Positions 1 to 10,833 of a stretch of DNA of 64,000 nt are shown here, in pieces. Numbering within the stretch: the stretch's first letter is position 1; every line of letters starts with the position of its first letter. Under the pieces are notes generated by a model. That model was not told the origin of the DNA. It made no database searches and worked only from the letters and a program-made list of their open reading frames with translations. The DNA lies in contig UESW01004555.1 of NCBI GenBank assembly GCA_900491605.1, positions 86,614 through 150,613 of the forward strand, read 5' to 3'. The position numbers were made by a program, and so were the translations under genes. Origin of the DNA: Calamus simplicifolius. Its lineage: Eukaryota; Streptophyta; Magnoliopsida; Arecales; Arecaceae.

Positions 1-644
1 TGACCAATAACGGCACGCATGGTACCGAAGAATTTTTTTCTTTAACCATTGTTTGGTAAAGAAAGAATCGACGTTTCACATTAAGTTAATGATTGCTGCA
101 CCTTCACGCACTAAGTGCTCTCATGAAAAATAGCAATTGTAATGTGAAAGTGATTGCAATTTATATTTTGTACTTTGATGGTTCATTTAAGTACAAAATT
201 ATCGAAATATTTCTAACTGAAATAAAACTGTTTACTTGCAAAGATTTAGTTTACGATACTTTCATTGTTTTTTGAGAAATGATATATTTTTTATCGTTTA
301 AACTTGCAAATACCACCGATAGCAAGAGCATTCAATCAATGGCTTGGAGCCTGTTGCTGTTGCTGCAATTCCCACAATGAAGTATAAACGCGAGGCTTTT
401 CAATCAAGAGAAGACGCCCGGTAAGCATCTTTTCGAACGAGGATTTTCTTCCTTTGTGACATCTTATGCGTGAGTTTAGCTACCATTTTTTTAATAATAT
501 TTTAGAAACCAAACTTCAGTTCAAAGCCATTATTCAATACCTTCAACCCTTATTCTATTGGGCTTCTCATTATTTACAGTACCATCCTTGTATATGGTAG
601 CATTGCAGAAAATAGGTCTTATACCTTATATTTCATTCAACGGT
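1..644. other. AT-rich stretch without a recognisable gene
   Basis: No open frame of recognisable family, splice pattern or repeat was found. The short open frame at 93-275 has no domain and reads like chance in AT-rich DNA. Confidence 0.5.
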
Positions 645-654
645 TTAGCGAAGA

Positions 655-1070
655 AAAAAAGTTTTGTTGCACCGTACACGGTGCAAGGCAAGTGCATCGT
701 GTACAGTAATTGGCGCATAGTTAAAAGAAAAAATATTTTTTTCATTTTTGGTATGCATGCGCATGTGCCGCGCATCAATCATCGTGCATGGTGCAGTTTT
801 TTCTGCACCGTATGCGGTGTAGCAAGGCTTTTCTTTAGAAAGAGGGGTGAATACTGGGCCACTTTCGAGACAAACCAACATTTCATGTCAATGAAATTTG
901 CAAGCCTTTGCTCGGCTTGGTTTCAGGCATGAAATCCAACGTCAGAGCCCGCTCGACCTGGCCTCTCCCGTTGGATTTGTACAAAGTTAGGCATGTCTCG
1001 TGAGAACAAAGGACATAGAAGTTTCTAATGAAAAAATCTTGCTGCACCGTCCTTTGATGTAGCAAGCATG
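655..1070. repeat. Cluster of hairpin motifs resembling foldback-element ends
   Basis: Three short motifs at about 666-687, 801-828 and 1039-1066 have the shape TGCACCG, a few bases, CGGTG(T/C)A, then GCAAGG. The third is in the opposite orientation to the first two. They resemble the outer end of the foldback element at 6113-9764, which reads GTACACCGCCTCCGGTGCAG and then CAAGG. The segment may be a small decayed relative of that element. I could not define clean ends or a target duplication. Confidence 0.35.
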
Positions 1071-1093
1071 TACCAACCGTGCAGATTGGCCGT

Positions 1094-1254
1094 CCATGCG
1101 TGCCGACGCACGTGTGGTGGCTCAATGAGCCTTGTCACGCATCGGACGCACACCGACATACGCGCGCAACCAATCCATGTGTGCCGACGCAGTGTGGTGG
1201 CCCAATGAGCCTTGTCACGCATCGGACGCACATCGACATGCGCGCGCAACCAAT
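1094..1254. repeat. Two-copy tandem duplication of about 81 bp
   Basis: The block starting CCATGCGTGCCGACGCACG at 1094 is repeated at 1175 with few differences. Both copies contain CAATGAGCCTTGTCACGCAT and end in CGCGCAACCAAT. The GC-rich repeat lies in otherwise AT-rich DNA. No coding function is apparent. Confidence 0.8.
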
Positions 1255-1289
1255 CCACATGACCGCCGCTCGCTGCACTAAAGGTTGGC

Positions 1290-1800
1290 TCGTATGATGG
1301 AGTGGACCAGGACTTCTCTTTTCTGATAAGAAGAGTTCTTTTAAATGGGCTAAGGATAAGGATTAATTCTCTTTTTTCTCAAGAAGAATTCTTTTAAAAA
1401 GGCCAGCTCTTCTGGCAAGTAGGCCTTTTTTTCAATAAGAATTTTCTGAGTGGGTTAAGGATAAGGATCAACTTTTCTTTCTCTTGAAAAAAGTTCTTCC
1501 AGAAGGTTGGCTCTTCTAGCGGAGCAAACCATGCCTTTCTCGACGAATGAATTCTTTTGTGCAGGTTTGGGCTAGTTTTTTCTTTTTGTTGAGGTGAGTT
1601 CTTTCCTATGGGTCAACTTTCTGACGGAGCAGATTAGGTCGGTAATAAGGGTTCTTTCAAACAACCTATTGATGGGATAGACTCTTTTTTTCTTAAGAAA
1701 GTTCTTCCATGTAGATCGGTTCTTCGACGTAGTGGACGGGTTCTTTCTTTCTTGATAAGAAGAGTTCTTCTAATATAGTTATAAATTAGTTATCCTCATA
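1290..1800. repeat. Degenerate repeats of about 105 bp
   Basis: The phrase GGGCTAAGGATAAGGATTAA near 1347 recurs about 104 bp later as GGGTTAAGGATAAGGATCAA. Variants of AAGAAGAGTTCTTTTA and GGCTCTTCT recur through the stretch. It looks like old tandem repeats, possibly the 3' non-coding part of the retroelement whose gag relic lies next to it on the minus strand. Confidence 0.5.
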
Positions 1801-1989
1801 TTTCTTTGGCATTTCTTGTTTTCCTTAGCTTCTCAACCTCTTAGGGAGGCTTTCATCAAGATCTATCATCTTGTGGTTGTCAACAGAGTGCAACCATTTT
1901 CATGCTAAAGTGGACTGAGCTCGGGCTCATTTTGCTTTTCTCCTCCAAATTGATCAGAATGCCTATTTCTCCGAAGAGAGGATGATGGT

Positions 1990-2460
1990 CTTGCACTTTC
2001 CTCTAAAAAATTATTCGGCATTGATATACTTCTCAGTTCTATTTAAGAGTTTGGTCATACGCTTTGGCTCTTTGCTGAGCAAGAAGCTGAGGGGCAAATC
2101 TAGCAGTCTATTCATGAGAGCAATAATAGTCATGAACTGCTGAAGGTCCTTAACCTCGTGCACCTCATTATTGAAACACTTAATATAGTGGCACGGTAGC
2201 TGACTCTTGCGCTATTTTAGGGACATCAAGCTTGCACTTATTTTCTTTCACCTAATGCTAGTGATGAAGTGACTGAAAAACCGCTTCTCAAGCTTCTTGA
2301 AAGATGTGATAGACTTTGGCTTAAAGCCAGTATTAGGTTTGATTCGCCTTTCTTAGAGTGATAGAGAATACTCTACATATAAAGGCATTCAAGGCCTCTT
2401 AGACCATCATTAGGAACTTGTAGATTTCTAGGTAGTCTTTGAAGTTATTCGAGCCATTGT
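1990..2460 (-). pseudogene. Decayed gypsy gag fragment
   Basis: Read on the minus strand, the stretch gives broken gag-like peptides across several frames. Near 2450-2380 it reads NFKDYLEIYKFLMMV and then a stop followed by EALNAF. Near 2170-2000 it reads LQQFMTIIALMNRLLDLP and then KRMTKLLNRTEKYINAE. These match in order the capsid region and the C-terminal region of Tat-lineage gypsy Gag proteins. Several stops and frameshifts make it a pseudogene. No LTR was found for it. Confidence 0.6.
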
Positions 2461-2931
2461 TTTACTTCAGTTACACATCTTGAACTTAAGCAGCAAAGGA
2501 TTAATATTCTTTACAGATTAAGGGTTGACCATCAAGACAAGGTCATTTAAAGAATCAGATTTTCTTCAGACGCTGGCACCATCAAAACCCTACCTTAAAG
2601 AGACTTTCGTTTTCTGATATAGGTCAAGGATGGTTGAGAAATGATATGTAGGTAGCTGACAATTACTGAACACACCCTGGAAGCGTGACCATGTAACATC
2701 TTTCTGGCCATAGTTGTTGAATGCGATAGGGCGGTGCACAGAAAGAAGCTTGGTTCTTGTGAATGCCACACATCCCTGATGATAAGAGAAAGCTGGGGTG
2801 CCCAATATACGTGAATTAAAGCACATCTTCCATCCATCTTATTCTAATGGTCACTCGAAATAAGCAAAATAATGCAATGTGCTCTGTTATCTTGAAATAT
2901 TTAAAAATTTTACTGTAATTTTGCTTCACAG

Positions 2932-3148
2932 GTGTGCTATATGTTTAGGAGAGTACGAAGAGAGAGAGACGCTGCGGATCATGCCATCGTGTCTTCACAT
3001 CTTCCATCTTGCTTGCATTGATACGTGGCTGCAAAAACAAGCAACCTGTCCGATTTGTCGGCTGCCACTATTTGATGCCTTTGAGCAGAACATGCTCCAT
3101 CTCCCTTATTTGGAGCCCATCATACAATTGCCTCCCCGAGGGTTCTAG
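2932..3148 (+). CDS. RING-H2 finger E3 ubiquitin ligase, last exon (partial gene)
   Basis: The exon follows a good acceptor (TTTTGCTTCACAG at about 2919-2931) and ends with TAG at 3146-3148. It encodes a complete RING-H2 finger: CAIC, then CLH, FHLAC, DTWL and CPIC, with spacing C-X2-C-X15-C-X1-H-X2-H-X2-C-X10-C-X2-C. The tryptophan and the proline of CPIC are the usual E2-contact residues. Such fingers are found in membrane-anchored ATL-type ligases, which move ubiquitin from an E2 to substrates. The upstream exons (membrane segment, GLD motif) are not visible, so they lie before the window or are lost in the repeats at 1-2590. After the stop, the +1 frame continues open to 3260 with an SSDQSSRWLLPG-type tail. 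A small frameshift in the C-terminus is therefore possible. Confidence 0.75.
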
Positions 3149-3260
3149 CGATCAATCTAGCCGATGGTTACTTCCTGGTCGTCAGCATTCAGAAGGCAGT
3201 GGGCATAACCAGGAGATCCATGAACCTGCGTCTGCTGTCACTGTAGACGCCAGGACATAG

Positions 3261-3883
3261 TTGAAAAAGGACAGCAAGGACTTGGTTCGTGAAGCTTGAT
3301 GTGTTTTTATCTGGTTTCTATCGACAGGGAGAGCCAAAATATGTTCTTCGTCGCCAGTGACAGTCATGGAAGTTTACTGGCATGGAATCTTGCGATCTGA
3401 TAAATAAATTTTGTAAAGGAAACACCTCAAAGCTGATCCGAAATCATATGAAACATAAAAATTCTTTCGATTTTTTGTATACAATGGGGAAACTAAAAGG
3501 TGCAGTCGGGCATCTGGGCAAATATTCAAAATTCTAACTTCAGAGTATGTACAGTACTCTGAGATGGTTTACTCGTTCATTGATTGTAATATTTGATGCC
3601 TCCTTACATCATAAAATAATGGTGATTCATAGCAAAGACAAATCAGACATTCTCTTCAAATTTACAGCCCAGAGTGGGGACTTGGCCTCACCTTCCAGTT
3701 CAACTCAGTTTGTCAGCTGAACCCACTTATTTTTCAGAGCTGCCAAGCTATTTTTACTACATGCCTCCTCCTTAACAATCAATAAAAAAACAGAGTCTAT
3801 GTTCCGGTCAGCCCACATGTTCAAGGCAACTGCTCCCTTGTGGCACCCTAATGCAGTTCTTCGTTTGCGTGATGGCCTGAAAA
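3261..3883. other. Intergenic space between convergent genes
   Basis: This stretch holds the presumed 3' untranslated regions of the RING-H2 gene (+) and the PPR gene (-). It is AT-rich and I saw no other gene. Confidence 0.55.
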
Positions 3884-5940
3884 CTACCAGAAGTCCTTGC
3901 AGGAACAAATGCCTTCTCTGAAGTGGTGAAATCGGTTACGATCCCTTGCAACAATCTCTCTACCAAAAACTTTAGAAACTGCTTTTAGGAAAGAATGACA
4001 GTCGGTGCAGACACGAAGGTTCTTTGTAATTCGAATGGGTGAGCCTTGAGCGGTGCTTATCAAGCCAAACGCAACAGCCAGCTTCTCGCTGTGTAGGAAC
4101 AGAGAATGCTCTTTCTCTTCCTCCTCTATGTCAAATAAGACTTCCATGGTACCCGAAACATGACCAGCTGACCTTACTCGTTGGCACATCTCTTCCACCA
4201 TCATATAAATCTCGTCCGTTTGGGGATGTGATCTATCCCCTGCAACAAACTGGTGAACTGTTCCATTCAACTCGATCCAACTTGCTCCTGGAGTTTTCTC
4301 AATTCCTTTGGTTCTCATCAGGTTTCTGACCTCCAAGGCATCATCCCACCTTCTAATGCCAGCATACAAATTTGATGCCATCACATAGCGGCCGCAGGAG
4401 TCAGGTTCCAATTCAATGGCATGTTTACTGGCCTTCTCTGCAAGCTCCATATCTCCAAGAGCCCGACATGCTCCTATAAGACTAGCCCACAAGGCCGCAT
4501 TTGGCCTTATGGGCATGCTCTCTATAAAAGCCAGAGCATCTTGCACTAGCCTTGCCCTACAAAGCAAGTCAACCATGCATCCATAATGCTCCATCCTTGG
4601 ATGAATTTGGTATACATCTTCCATCATCCTGAAAAGTTTGAGACCCTCATCAACCAAACCTGCATGGCTGCATGCAGATAAGAGCCCTATAAAAGTCACA
4701 TCATCGGGCATGGTTCTCTCGTTCAACATCCATTCAAAAAGCGCCAGTGCACGTTCCCCGTGCCCATGCATAGCTAGTCCACCAATCATCGCATTCCATG
4801 TGAACACATTCCTTTCCTTCATCTTCTCAAAGGCCTGCAGAGCAAAATCTAGGGCCCCACACTTCGCATACATGTCCACAAGAGCAGTCTCAAGCACAAC
4901 ATCTCGCTTCACCTTGAATCGTTTGATGAGGAGATGGACATATTTGCCTTGGTCCAGAGCTCCCAGCTGAGAACAAACCATTAACACTATCACGAGGAAC
5001 ACCTCATCCGGCCAGACCTTCTCACGCTGCATGAGTCGAAAGAACTCCAATGCCTCCTGAAAATTCCCTGAGTTGGCCAAACCTGAGATCATGGTAGTCC
5101 ATGTCAACAAGTCCTTCTCATCCATCTCGTCAAAAACTTCCATGCCGACGCTAAATCTCCACACTTACAGTACATATCAAGGATGGCATTGCTCAGCCTA
5201 AGGTTGTTTGCCAAGAAGCCATGTTCTCTCGAGTACGAATGAAGCGACCGTCCTCTTTCCAAATCACCCAGTCGCGAGCAAGCAGAGACCAAACTTATCG
5301 CAGTCACAGCATCCGGCCCAACATTCTTTTCTTTCATCTCCTCGAACCAATCAAAGGCATGCTGGCAAAGGCCCCCATGAATATAACTTCTTATCATGAC
5401 ATTCCACGACACAACATCCCGAGAGGGGTTTCCATCGAACAGTTTGTGGGCAGCCTCAAAACATCGACAATTGGCATACATCTGCATCAAAGAATTGAGC
5501 ACAAACACATCAGACTCCAGCCCAATTTTAACCGTCTCGCCATGAAACCGCATGCCGAGCTCGGGTGCTTGCAGGTGAGCGCAGGCTGTGAGCACGAAGG
5601 GGTACGTGTGGTGATCGGTCGGCACGCCGGAATGGACCATGAGATGGTACAAGGACAGGGCATCGGAGGGGTTGGGGCCCCTGGCGTGGCCTCGGATCAT
5701 GGTGTTCCAAATGAAGATATCTGGGCTGTCTAACTGGGAGAAGATTTTCCGGGCGTAGTTGAGGTCGCCGGAGGGGGAGACAGCGAGGAAAGAGAGGAGC
5801 TTGCTGACGAAGTGGTTGTGGTGGAAGAGGCCGGCGCGGAGGAGGAGGGCGTGGGCTTGCTTGCATTTGGGGATGGAGGTGCAGTGCTTCGCCAGCCGGT
5901 CCTTGGGGAGGTGCTTGATCCATAGCGTGGATGGGATCAT
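3884..5940 (-). pseudogene. PPR protein of the PLS-DYW class, split by one frameshift
   Basis: Two overlapping reading frames (5940 to about 5140, and about 5143 to 3884) together give roughly 685 residues of an intronless pentatricopeptide protein. The first part has successive P, L and S repeats (IFIWNTMIRGH, VVSWNVMIRSYIHGG, LSNAILDMYCKCGDL). The second continues with LLTWTTMISGLANSGN and VFTWNAMIGGLAMHGHG. It then has the E/E+ region with PGASWIELNGTVHQFV and a DYW cytidine-deaminase domain: HSEKLAVAFGL, CTDCHSF and a C-terminal CSCKDFW. The deaminase signature HxE...CxxC is intact. The last triplet is DFW, a common DYW variant. Family members edit C to U in organelle RNA. At 5137-5143 the repeat reads SAWKFLTRW instead of the expected A-K-VFDEMDEKD. 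Loss of one G in a GGTTTTT context explains this. It may be a young pseudogene or an assembly error, because everything else is open. Confidence 0.85.
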
Positions 5941-6103
5941 TACACCATGAGTGGCGATTGGGTTAAGAAGGATTGATCACTGATGAGAGAGGCTAAGCCA
6001 AGAGCCTGCGTGCTGGAAAGCTGGCATCAAGAAAAAGGGGCAAGGCTGTTAACGGGCTTCAAGGCCTGTCCTCATGTGGATGGGCTTTTGTTTTGGACGC
6101 TCC
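5941..6103 (-). promoter_or_regulatory. Upstream region of the PPR gene
   Basis: About 160 bp separate the PPR start codon from the target duplication of the foldback element. The element therefore sits directly in the promoter-proximal region of this gene. No clear TATA box was seen. Confidence 0.35.
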
Positions 6104-6455
6104 CAAAAAGAAGGAAAACACTTTGTACACCGCCTCCGGTGCAGCAAGGCCTACGTGGCCTGCACAGCTCCTTCCTATTGGTCCATATGGATCCCATGTG
6201 GCCTGACATGATGTGACAGAATAGTAGAGAGATAATGTTACTTTTTAATCGTACATCCATTAAAAGTCGTTCAGCCTTTTCACCATTGGTATGAAGACGA
6301 AAATACCCTTTCCCTCTAGCCTACTTCAACCCGCCATCTTATTTGGATTTTGCTGATAAAAAATCGTAAGGTTCTGGCCTGGAAGAAGAGTATCCGAAGG
6401 AGTGGCAAAGCTCTACCAGACGACATCCTAGTTCAAAACTTTAAGACAAAGCATC

Positions 6456-8079
6456 AGTTCAAGACCCATAACACCCTAGTTCAATACCCACGATACCCCC
6501 AGTTCAAGACACATGACACCCTAGTTCAAGACCCACGACACCCCCAGTTAAAGACCCATGACACCCTAGTTCAAGACCCACGACACTCTAGTTCAAGACC
6601 CATGACACCCTAGTTCAATACCCACGACACCCCCAGTTCAAGACACATGACACCCTAGTTCAAGACCCACGACACCCCCAGTTCAAGACCCACGACACCC
6701 TTAGTTCAAGACCCACGACACCCTAAGTTCAAGACCCACGACACCCTAGTTCATAACCCATGACACCCCCAGTTCAAGACCCATGACACCCTAGTTCAAT
6801 ACCCACGACACCCCCAGTTCAAGACACATGACACCCTAGTTCAAGACCACGACACCCCCAGTTAAAGACCCATGACACCCTAGTTCAAGACCCACGACAC
6901 CCTAGTTCAAGACCCATGACACCCTAGTTCAATACCCACGACACCCCCAGTTCAAGACACATGACACCCTAGTTCAAGACCCACGACACCCCCAGTTAAA
7001 GACCCATGACACCCTAGTTCAAGACCCACGACACCCTTGGTTCAAGACCCACGACACCCCAGTTCAAGACCCACGACACCCCTAGTTCAAGACCCACGAC
7101 ACCCAAGTTCAAGACCCACGACACCCCTAGTTCAAGACCCATGACACCCCCAGTTAAAGACCCATGACACCCTAGTTCAAGACCCACGACACCCTTAGTT
7201 CAAGACCACGACACCCTAGTTCATAACCCATGACACCCCCAGTTCAAGACCCATGACACCCTAGTTCAATACCCACGACACCCCCAGTTCAAGACACATG
7301 ACACCCTAGTTCAAGACCCACGACACCCCCAGTTCAAGACCCACGACACCCTAGTTCAAGACCCACGACACCCTTAGTTCAAGACCCACGACACCTTAGT
7401 TCATAACCCATGACACCCCCAGTTCAAGACCCATGACACCCTAGTTCAATACCCACGACACCCCCAGTTCAAGACACATGACACCCTAGTTCAAGACCCA
7501 CGACACCCCCAGTTAAAGACCCATGACACCCTAGTTCAAGACCCACGACACCCTAGTTCAAGACCCATGACACCCTAGTTCAATACCCACGACACCCCCA
7601 GTTCAAGACACATGACACCCTAGTTCAAGACCCACGACACCCTAGTTCAAGACCCATGACACCCTAGTTCAATACCCACGACACCCCCAGTTCAAGACAC
7701 ATGACACCCTAGTTCAAGACCCACGACACCCCCAGTTAAAGACCCATGACACCCTAGTTCAAGACCCACGACATCCTAGTTCAAGACCCACGACACCCTT
7801 AGTTCAAGACCCACGACACCCCTAGTTCAAGACCCACGACACCCAAGTTCAAGACCCACGACACCCCTAGTTCAAGACCCATGACACCCCCAGTTAAAGA
7901 CCCATGACACCCTAGTTCAAGACCCACGACACCCTAGTTCAAGACCCACGACACCCTAGTTCAAGACCCATGACACCCCCAGTTCAAGACCCATGACACC
8001 CTAGTTCAATACCCACGACACCCCCAGTTCAAGACACACGACACCCCAGTTCAAGACACACGACACCCTAGTTCAAGAC
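6456..8079 (+). repeat. 22-24-bp minisatellite, left arm
   Basis: The monomer is close to ACCCACGACACCCTAGTTCAAG, with variants CCCCCAGTTCAAG, CCCCAGTTAAAG, ATACCCACG and ACACATGACACC. Variants recur in a similar order, which suggests a higher-order unit of several monomers. The innermost non-array sequence (GACATCCTAGTTCAAAACTT) looks like a diverged monomer, so the array may have grown from the arm itself. Confidence 0.93.
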
Positions 8080-9420
8080 TGGGGGTGTCGTGGGTATTGA
8101 ACTAGGGTGTCATGGGTCTTGAACTAGGGTGTCGTGGGTCTTGAACTAGGGTGTCGTGGGTCTTGAACTAGGGTGTCATGGGTCTTTAACTGGGGGTGTC
8201 GTGGGTCTTGAACTAGGGTGTCATGTGTCTTGAACTGGGGGTGTCGTGGGTATTGAACTAGGGTGTCATGGGTCTTGAACTAGGGGTGTCATGGGTTATG
8301 AACTAGGGTGTCGTGGGTCTTGAACTAAGGGTGTCGTGGGTCTTGAACTAGGGTGTCATGGGTCTTTAACTGGGGGTGTCATGGGTCTTGAACTAGGGGT
8401 GTCGTGGGTCTTGAACTTGGGTGTCGTGGTCTTGAACTAGGGGTGTCGTGGGTCTTGAACTGGGGTGTCGTGGGTCTTGAACTAAGGGTGTCGTGGGTCT
8501 TGAACTAGGGTGTCGTGGGTCTTGAACTAGGGTGTCATGGGTCTTTAACTGGGGGTGTCGTGGGTCTTGAACTAGGGTGTCATGTGTCTTGAACTGGGGG
8601 TGTCGTGGGTATTGAACTAGGGTGTCATGGGTCTTGAACTAGGGTGTCGTGGGTCTTGAACTAGGGTGTCATGGGTCTTTAACTGGGGGTGTCGTGGGTC
8701 TTGAACTAGGGTGTCATGTGTCTTGAACTGGGGTGTCGTGGGTATTGAACTAGGGTGTCATGGGTCTTGAACTGGGGGTGTCATGGGTTATGAACTAGGG
8801 TGTCGTGGGTCTTGAACTAAGGGTGTCATGGGTCTTGAACTAGGGTGTCATGGGTCTTTAACTGGGGGTGTCGTGGGTCTTGAACTAGGGTGTCATGTGT
8901 CTTGAACTGGGGGTGTCGTGGGTATTGAACTAGGGTGTCATGGGTCTTGAACTAGGGTGTCGTGGGTCTTGAACTAGGGTGTCATGGGTCTTTAACTGGG
9001 GGTGTCGTGGGTCTTGAACTAGGGTGTCATGTGTCTTGAACTGGGGGTGTCGTGGGTATTGAACTAGGGTGTCATGGGTCTTGAACTGGGGGTGTCATGG
9101 GTTATGAACTAGGGTGTCGTGGGTCTTGAACTAGGGTGTCGTGGGTCTTGAACTAGGGTGTCATGGGTCTTTAACTGGGGGTGTCGTGGGTCTTGAACTA
9201 GGGTGTCATGTGTCTTGAACTGGGGGTGTCGTGGGTATTGAACTAGGGTGTCATGGGTCTTGAACTAGGGTGTCGTGGGTCTTGAACTAGGGTGTCATGG
9301 GTCTTTAACTGGGGTGTCGTGGGTCTTGAACTAGGGTGTCATGTGTCTTGAACTGAGGGTGTCGTGGGTATTGAACTAGGGTGTCATGGGTCTTGAACTG
9401 GGGTGTCGTGGGTCTTGAAC
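8080..9420 (-). repeat. 22-24-bp minisatellite, right arm (inverted)
   Basis: These are the same monomers as in the left arm but reverse-complemented (GGGTGTCGTGGGTCTTGAACTA and variants). The switch happens abruptly at about 8079/8080 (TTCAAGACTGGGGGTGTCGT), with essentially no spacer. This arm's array is about 280 bp shorter than the left one. Confidence 0.93.
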
Positions 9421-9879
9421 TGATGCTTTGTCTTAAAGTTTTGAACTAGGATATCGTCTGGTAGAGCTTTGCCACTCCTTCGGATACTCTTCTTCCAGAC
9501 CAGAACCTTACGATTTTTTATCAGCAAAATCCAAATAAGATGGCGGGTTGAAGTAGGCTAGAGGGAAAGGGTATTTTCGTCTTCATACCAATGGTGAAAA
9601 GGCTGAACGACTTTTAATGGATGTACGATTAAAAAGTAACATTATCTCTCTGCTATTCTGTCACATCATGTCAGGCCACATGGAATCCATGTGGACCAAT
9701 AGGAAGGAGCTGTGCAGGCCACGTAGGCCTTGCTGCACCGGAGGCGGTGTACAAAGTGTTTTCCCAAAAAGAACTGTGGAGGAAAAAATTTGGCTCCATC
9801 GTCTACGGAAAAGTCCGGAGCAAGAAAAGACTTTGTAGACAGCATCCAATGTAACAAATTTTACATGAACTATATCATT

Positions 9880-10622
9880 CTTTTTATCAATAGATACTTA
9901 TTAAAAAATATTAAAATAATTTTATAATATTTAGAAAAAAAAATTAAGATATGCCAGTTTTAAACTTAATAGTCATAAAGTTAAGATACCCGTTTAGAAA
10001 GCAAAAAAGATTATGATACCCAGTTTTAAACTTACGATATCGTAGTTATAAAATTAAGATACCCGTTCAGAAAGTAAAAAAAAATTACGATACCCTAGTT
10101 TTAAACTTACCACATCCTAGTTTTAAACTTAAGACACACGTTCAGAAGAGGTATTTATACACAAATTTCAAAAAAAAAATGTATCTGACGTGCATTAATA
10201 TCCTTTCAGCTTTTTTTTGAAATTTGTGTATAGACACGTTTTCTGAACGGGTGTCGTAAGTTTAAAACTAGGGTATCGTAAGTTTAAAACTGGGGTTTCG
10301 TAATTTTTTTGCTTTCTGAATAGGTGTTGCAAGTCTAAAAAGTAAGTTAAAAATGAGGTGTTATCTTAAATTTTGATGTAATGTGCATTAATACCCTTTT
10401 AGTTTTTTTTTTAAATTTATGTATAGACATATTTTCTGAATGGGTATCGCAATTTTATAGCTATGATGTTCTAAGTTTATACTTGGGTGTCATAATTTTT
10501 TTTTACTTTTCGAATGGGTGTCTTAAATTTAAAACTAAAATATCATAATTTTTTTTAGAATATCATAAAAATATTTTAATATTTTTTAATAAATATTATA
10601 GGTATATGAATCAATAAAAAGG
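9880..10622. mobile_element. AT-rich inverted-repeat (foldback-type) element
   Basis: The outer sequences CTTTTTATCAATAGATAC... (9880) and, reverse-complemented from 10622, CCTTTTTATTGATTCATA... are inverted copies, and both contain TTATTAAAAAATATTAAAAT. Inside, units such as ACGATACCCTAGTTTTAAAC run toward a centre at about 10185 and return inverted as GGTATCGTAAGTTTAAAACT. An inner pair GACACACGTTCAGAA and TTTCTGAACGGGTGTCGTAA flanks the centre. The monomer resembles that of the larger foldback element with C changed to T. No convincing target duplication was found. It ends about 210 bp upstream of the FN3K start codon. Confidence 0.7.
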
Positions 10623-10833
10623 ACTGATATGCGATGTATGAAGTCTTTTCCCGGGGCAAAGGGCCAGAATTTAGCATGCGCCGCAAACGTGAGACGGCCC
10701 AGGTTTATCGAGCCTGAAGCGAATTGTGAACCGCAAAGCCGAGCCCGCGACTTCATGGATTGGAGCTTAATAAGGGGGGGAAGAGGATGACGAGTCTAGA
10801 AACGAACCGCCTCTTGGGCGTTGTGGCGGCAGA
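10623..10833 (+). promoter_or_regulatory. FN3K 5' region with upstream start codons
   Basis: This short GC-richer region lies between the inverted-repeat element and the FN3K start. An ATG at 10755 opens an 11-codon frame ending at 10790. A second ATG at 10787 overlaps that stop and would read out of frame across exon 1, ending just inside exon 2. Whether these are in the mRNA depends on the unknown transcription start. No TATA box was evident. Confidence 0.4.

Larger units (their letters stand above)
6104..9773. mobile_element. Mutator-like foldback element with minisatellite arms, including its 9-bp target duplications
   Basis: The element proper is 6113-9764 (3,652 bp). Both flanks are CAAAAAGAA (6104-6112 and 9765-9773), a perfect 9-bp target-site duplication as made by Mutator-superfamily and foldback elements. 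Both ends read inward GGAAAACACTTTGTACACC. About 340 bp of non-array sequence at each end (6113 to about 6456, about 9421 to 9764) are near-identical inverted copies, with only a handful of mismatches seen. Inside them lie 22-24-bp tandem repeats that run in one orientation to about 8079 and in the reverse orientation from about 8080. The whole element is therefore one giant hairpin. It encodes no transposase and must be non-autonomous. It lies between the 5' ends of the divergent PPR and FN3K genes. Confidence 0.92.

Noticed and set aside
558..932. 124-codon plus-strand frame near the window start
   Set aside because: No recognisable family, and it overlaps hairpin motifs and an opposing frame. 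Chance is more likely.
5221..5733. 170-codon plus-strand frame opposite the PPR gene
   Set aside because: It is the shadow of the PPR coding strand, with no domain of its own.
6350..6613. 87-codon frame at the left edge of the foldback element
   Set aside because: It is a translation of the arm plus the 22-bp repeats, with no domain.
6456..9420. Considered as a CRISPR-like array or a centromeric satellite
   Set aside because: The repeats are contiguous without spacers, invert at the centre and are bounded by inverted arms and a 9-bp duplication in a plant genome. A foldback transposon explains all of this.
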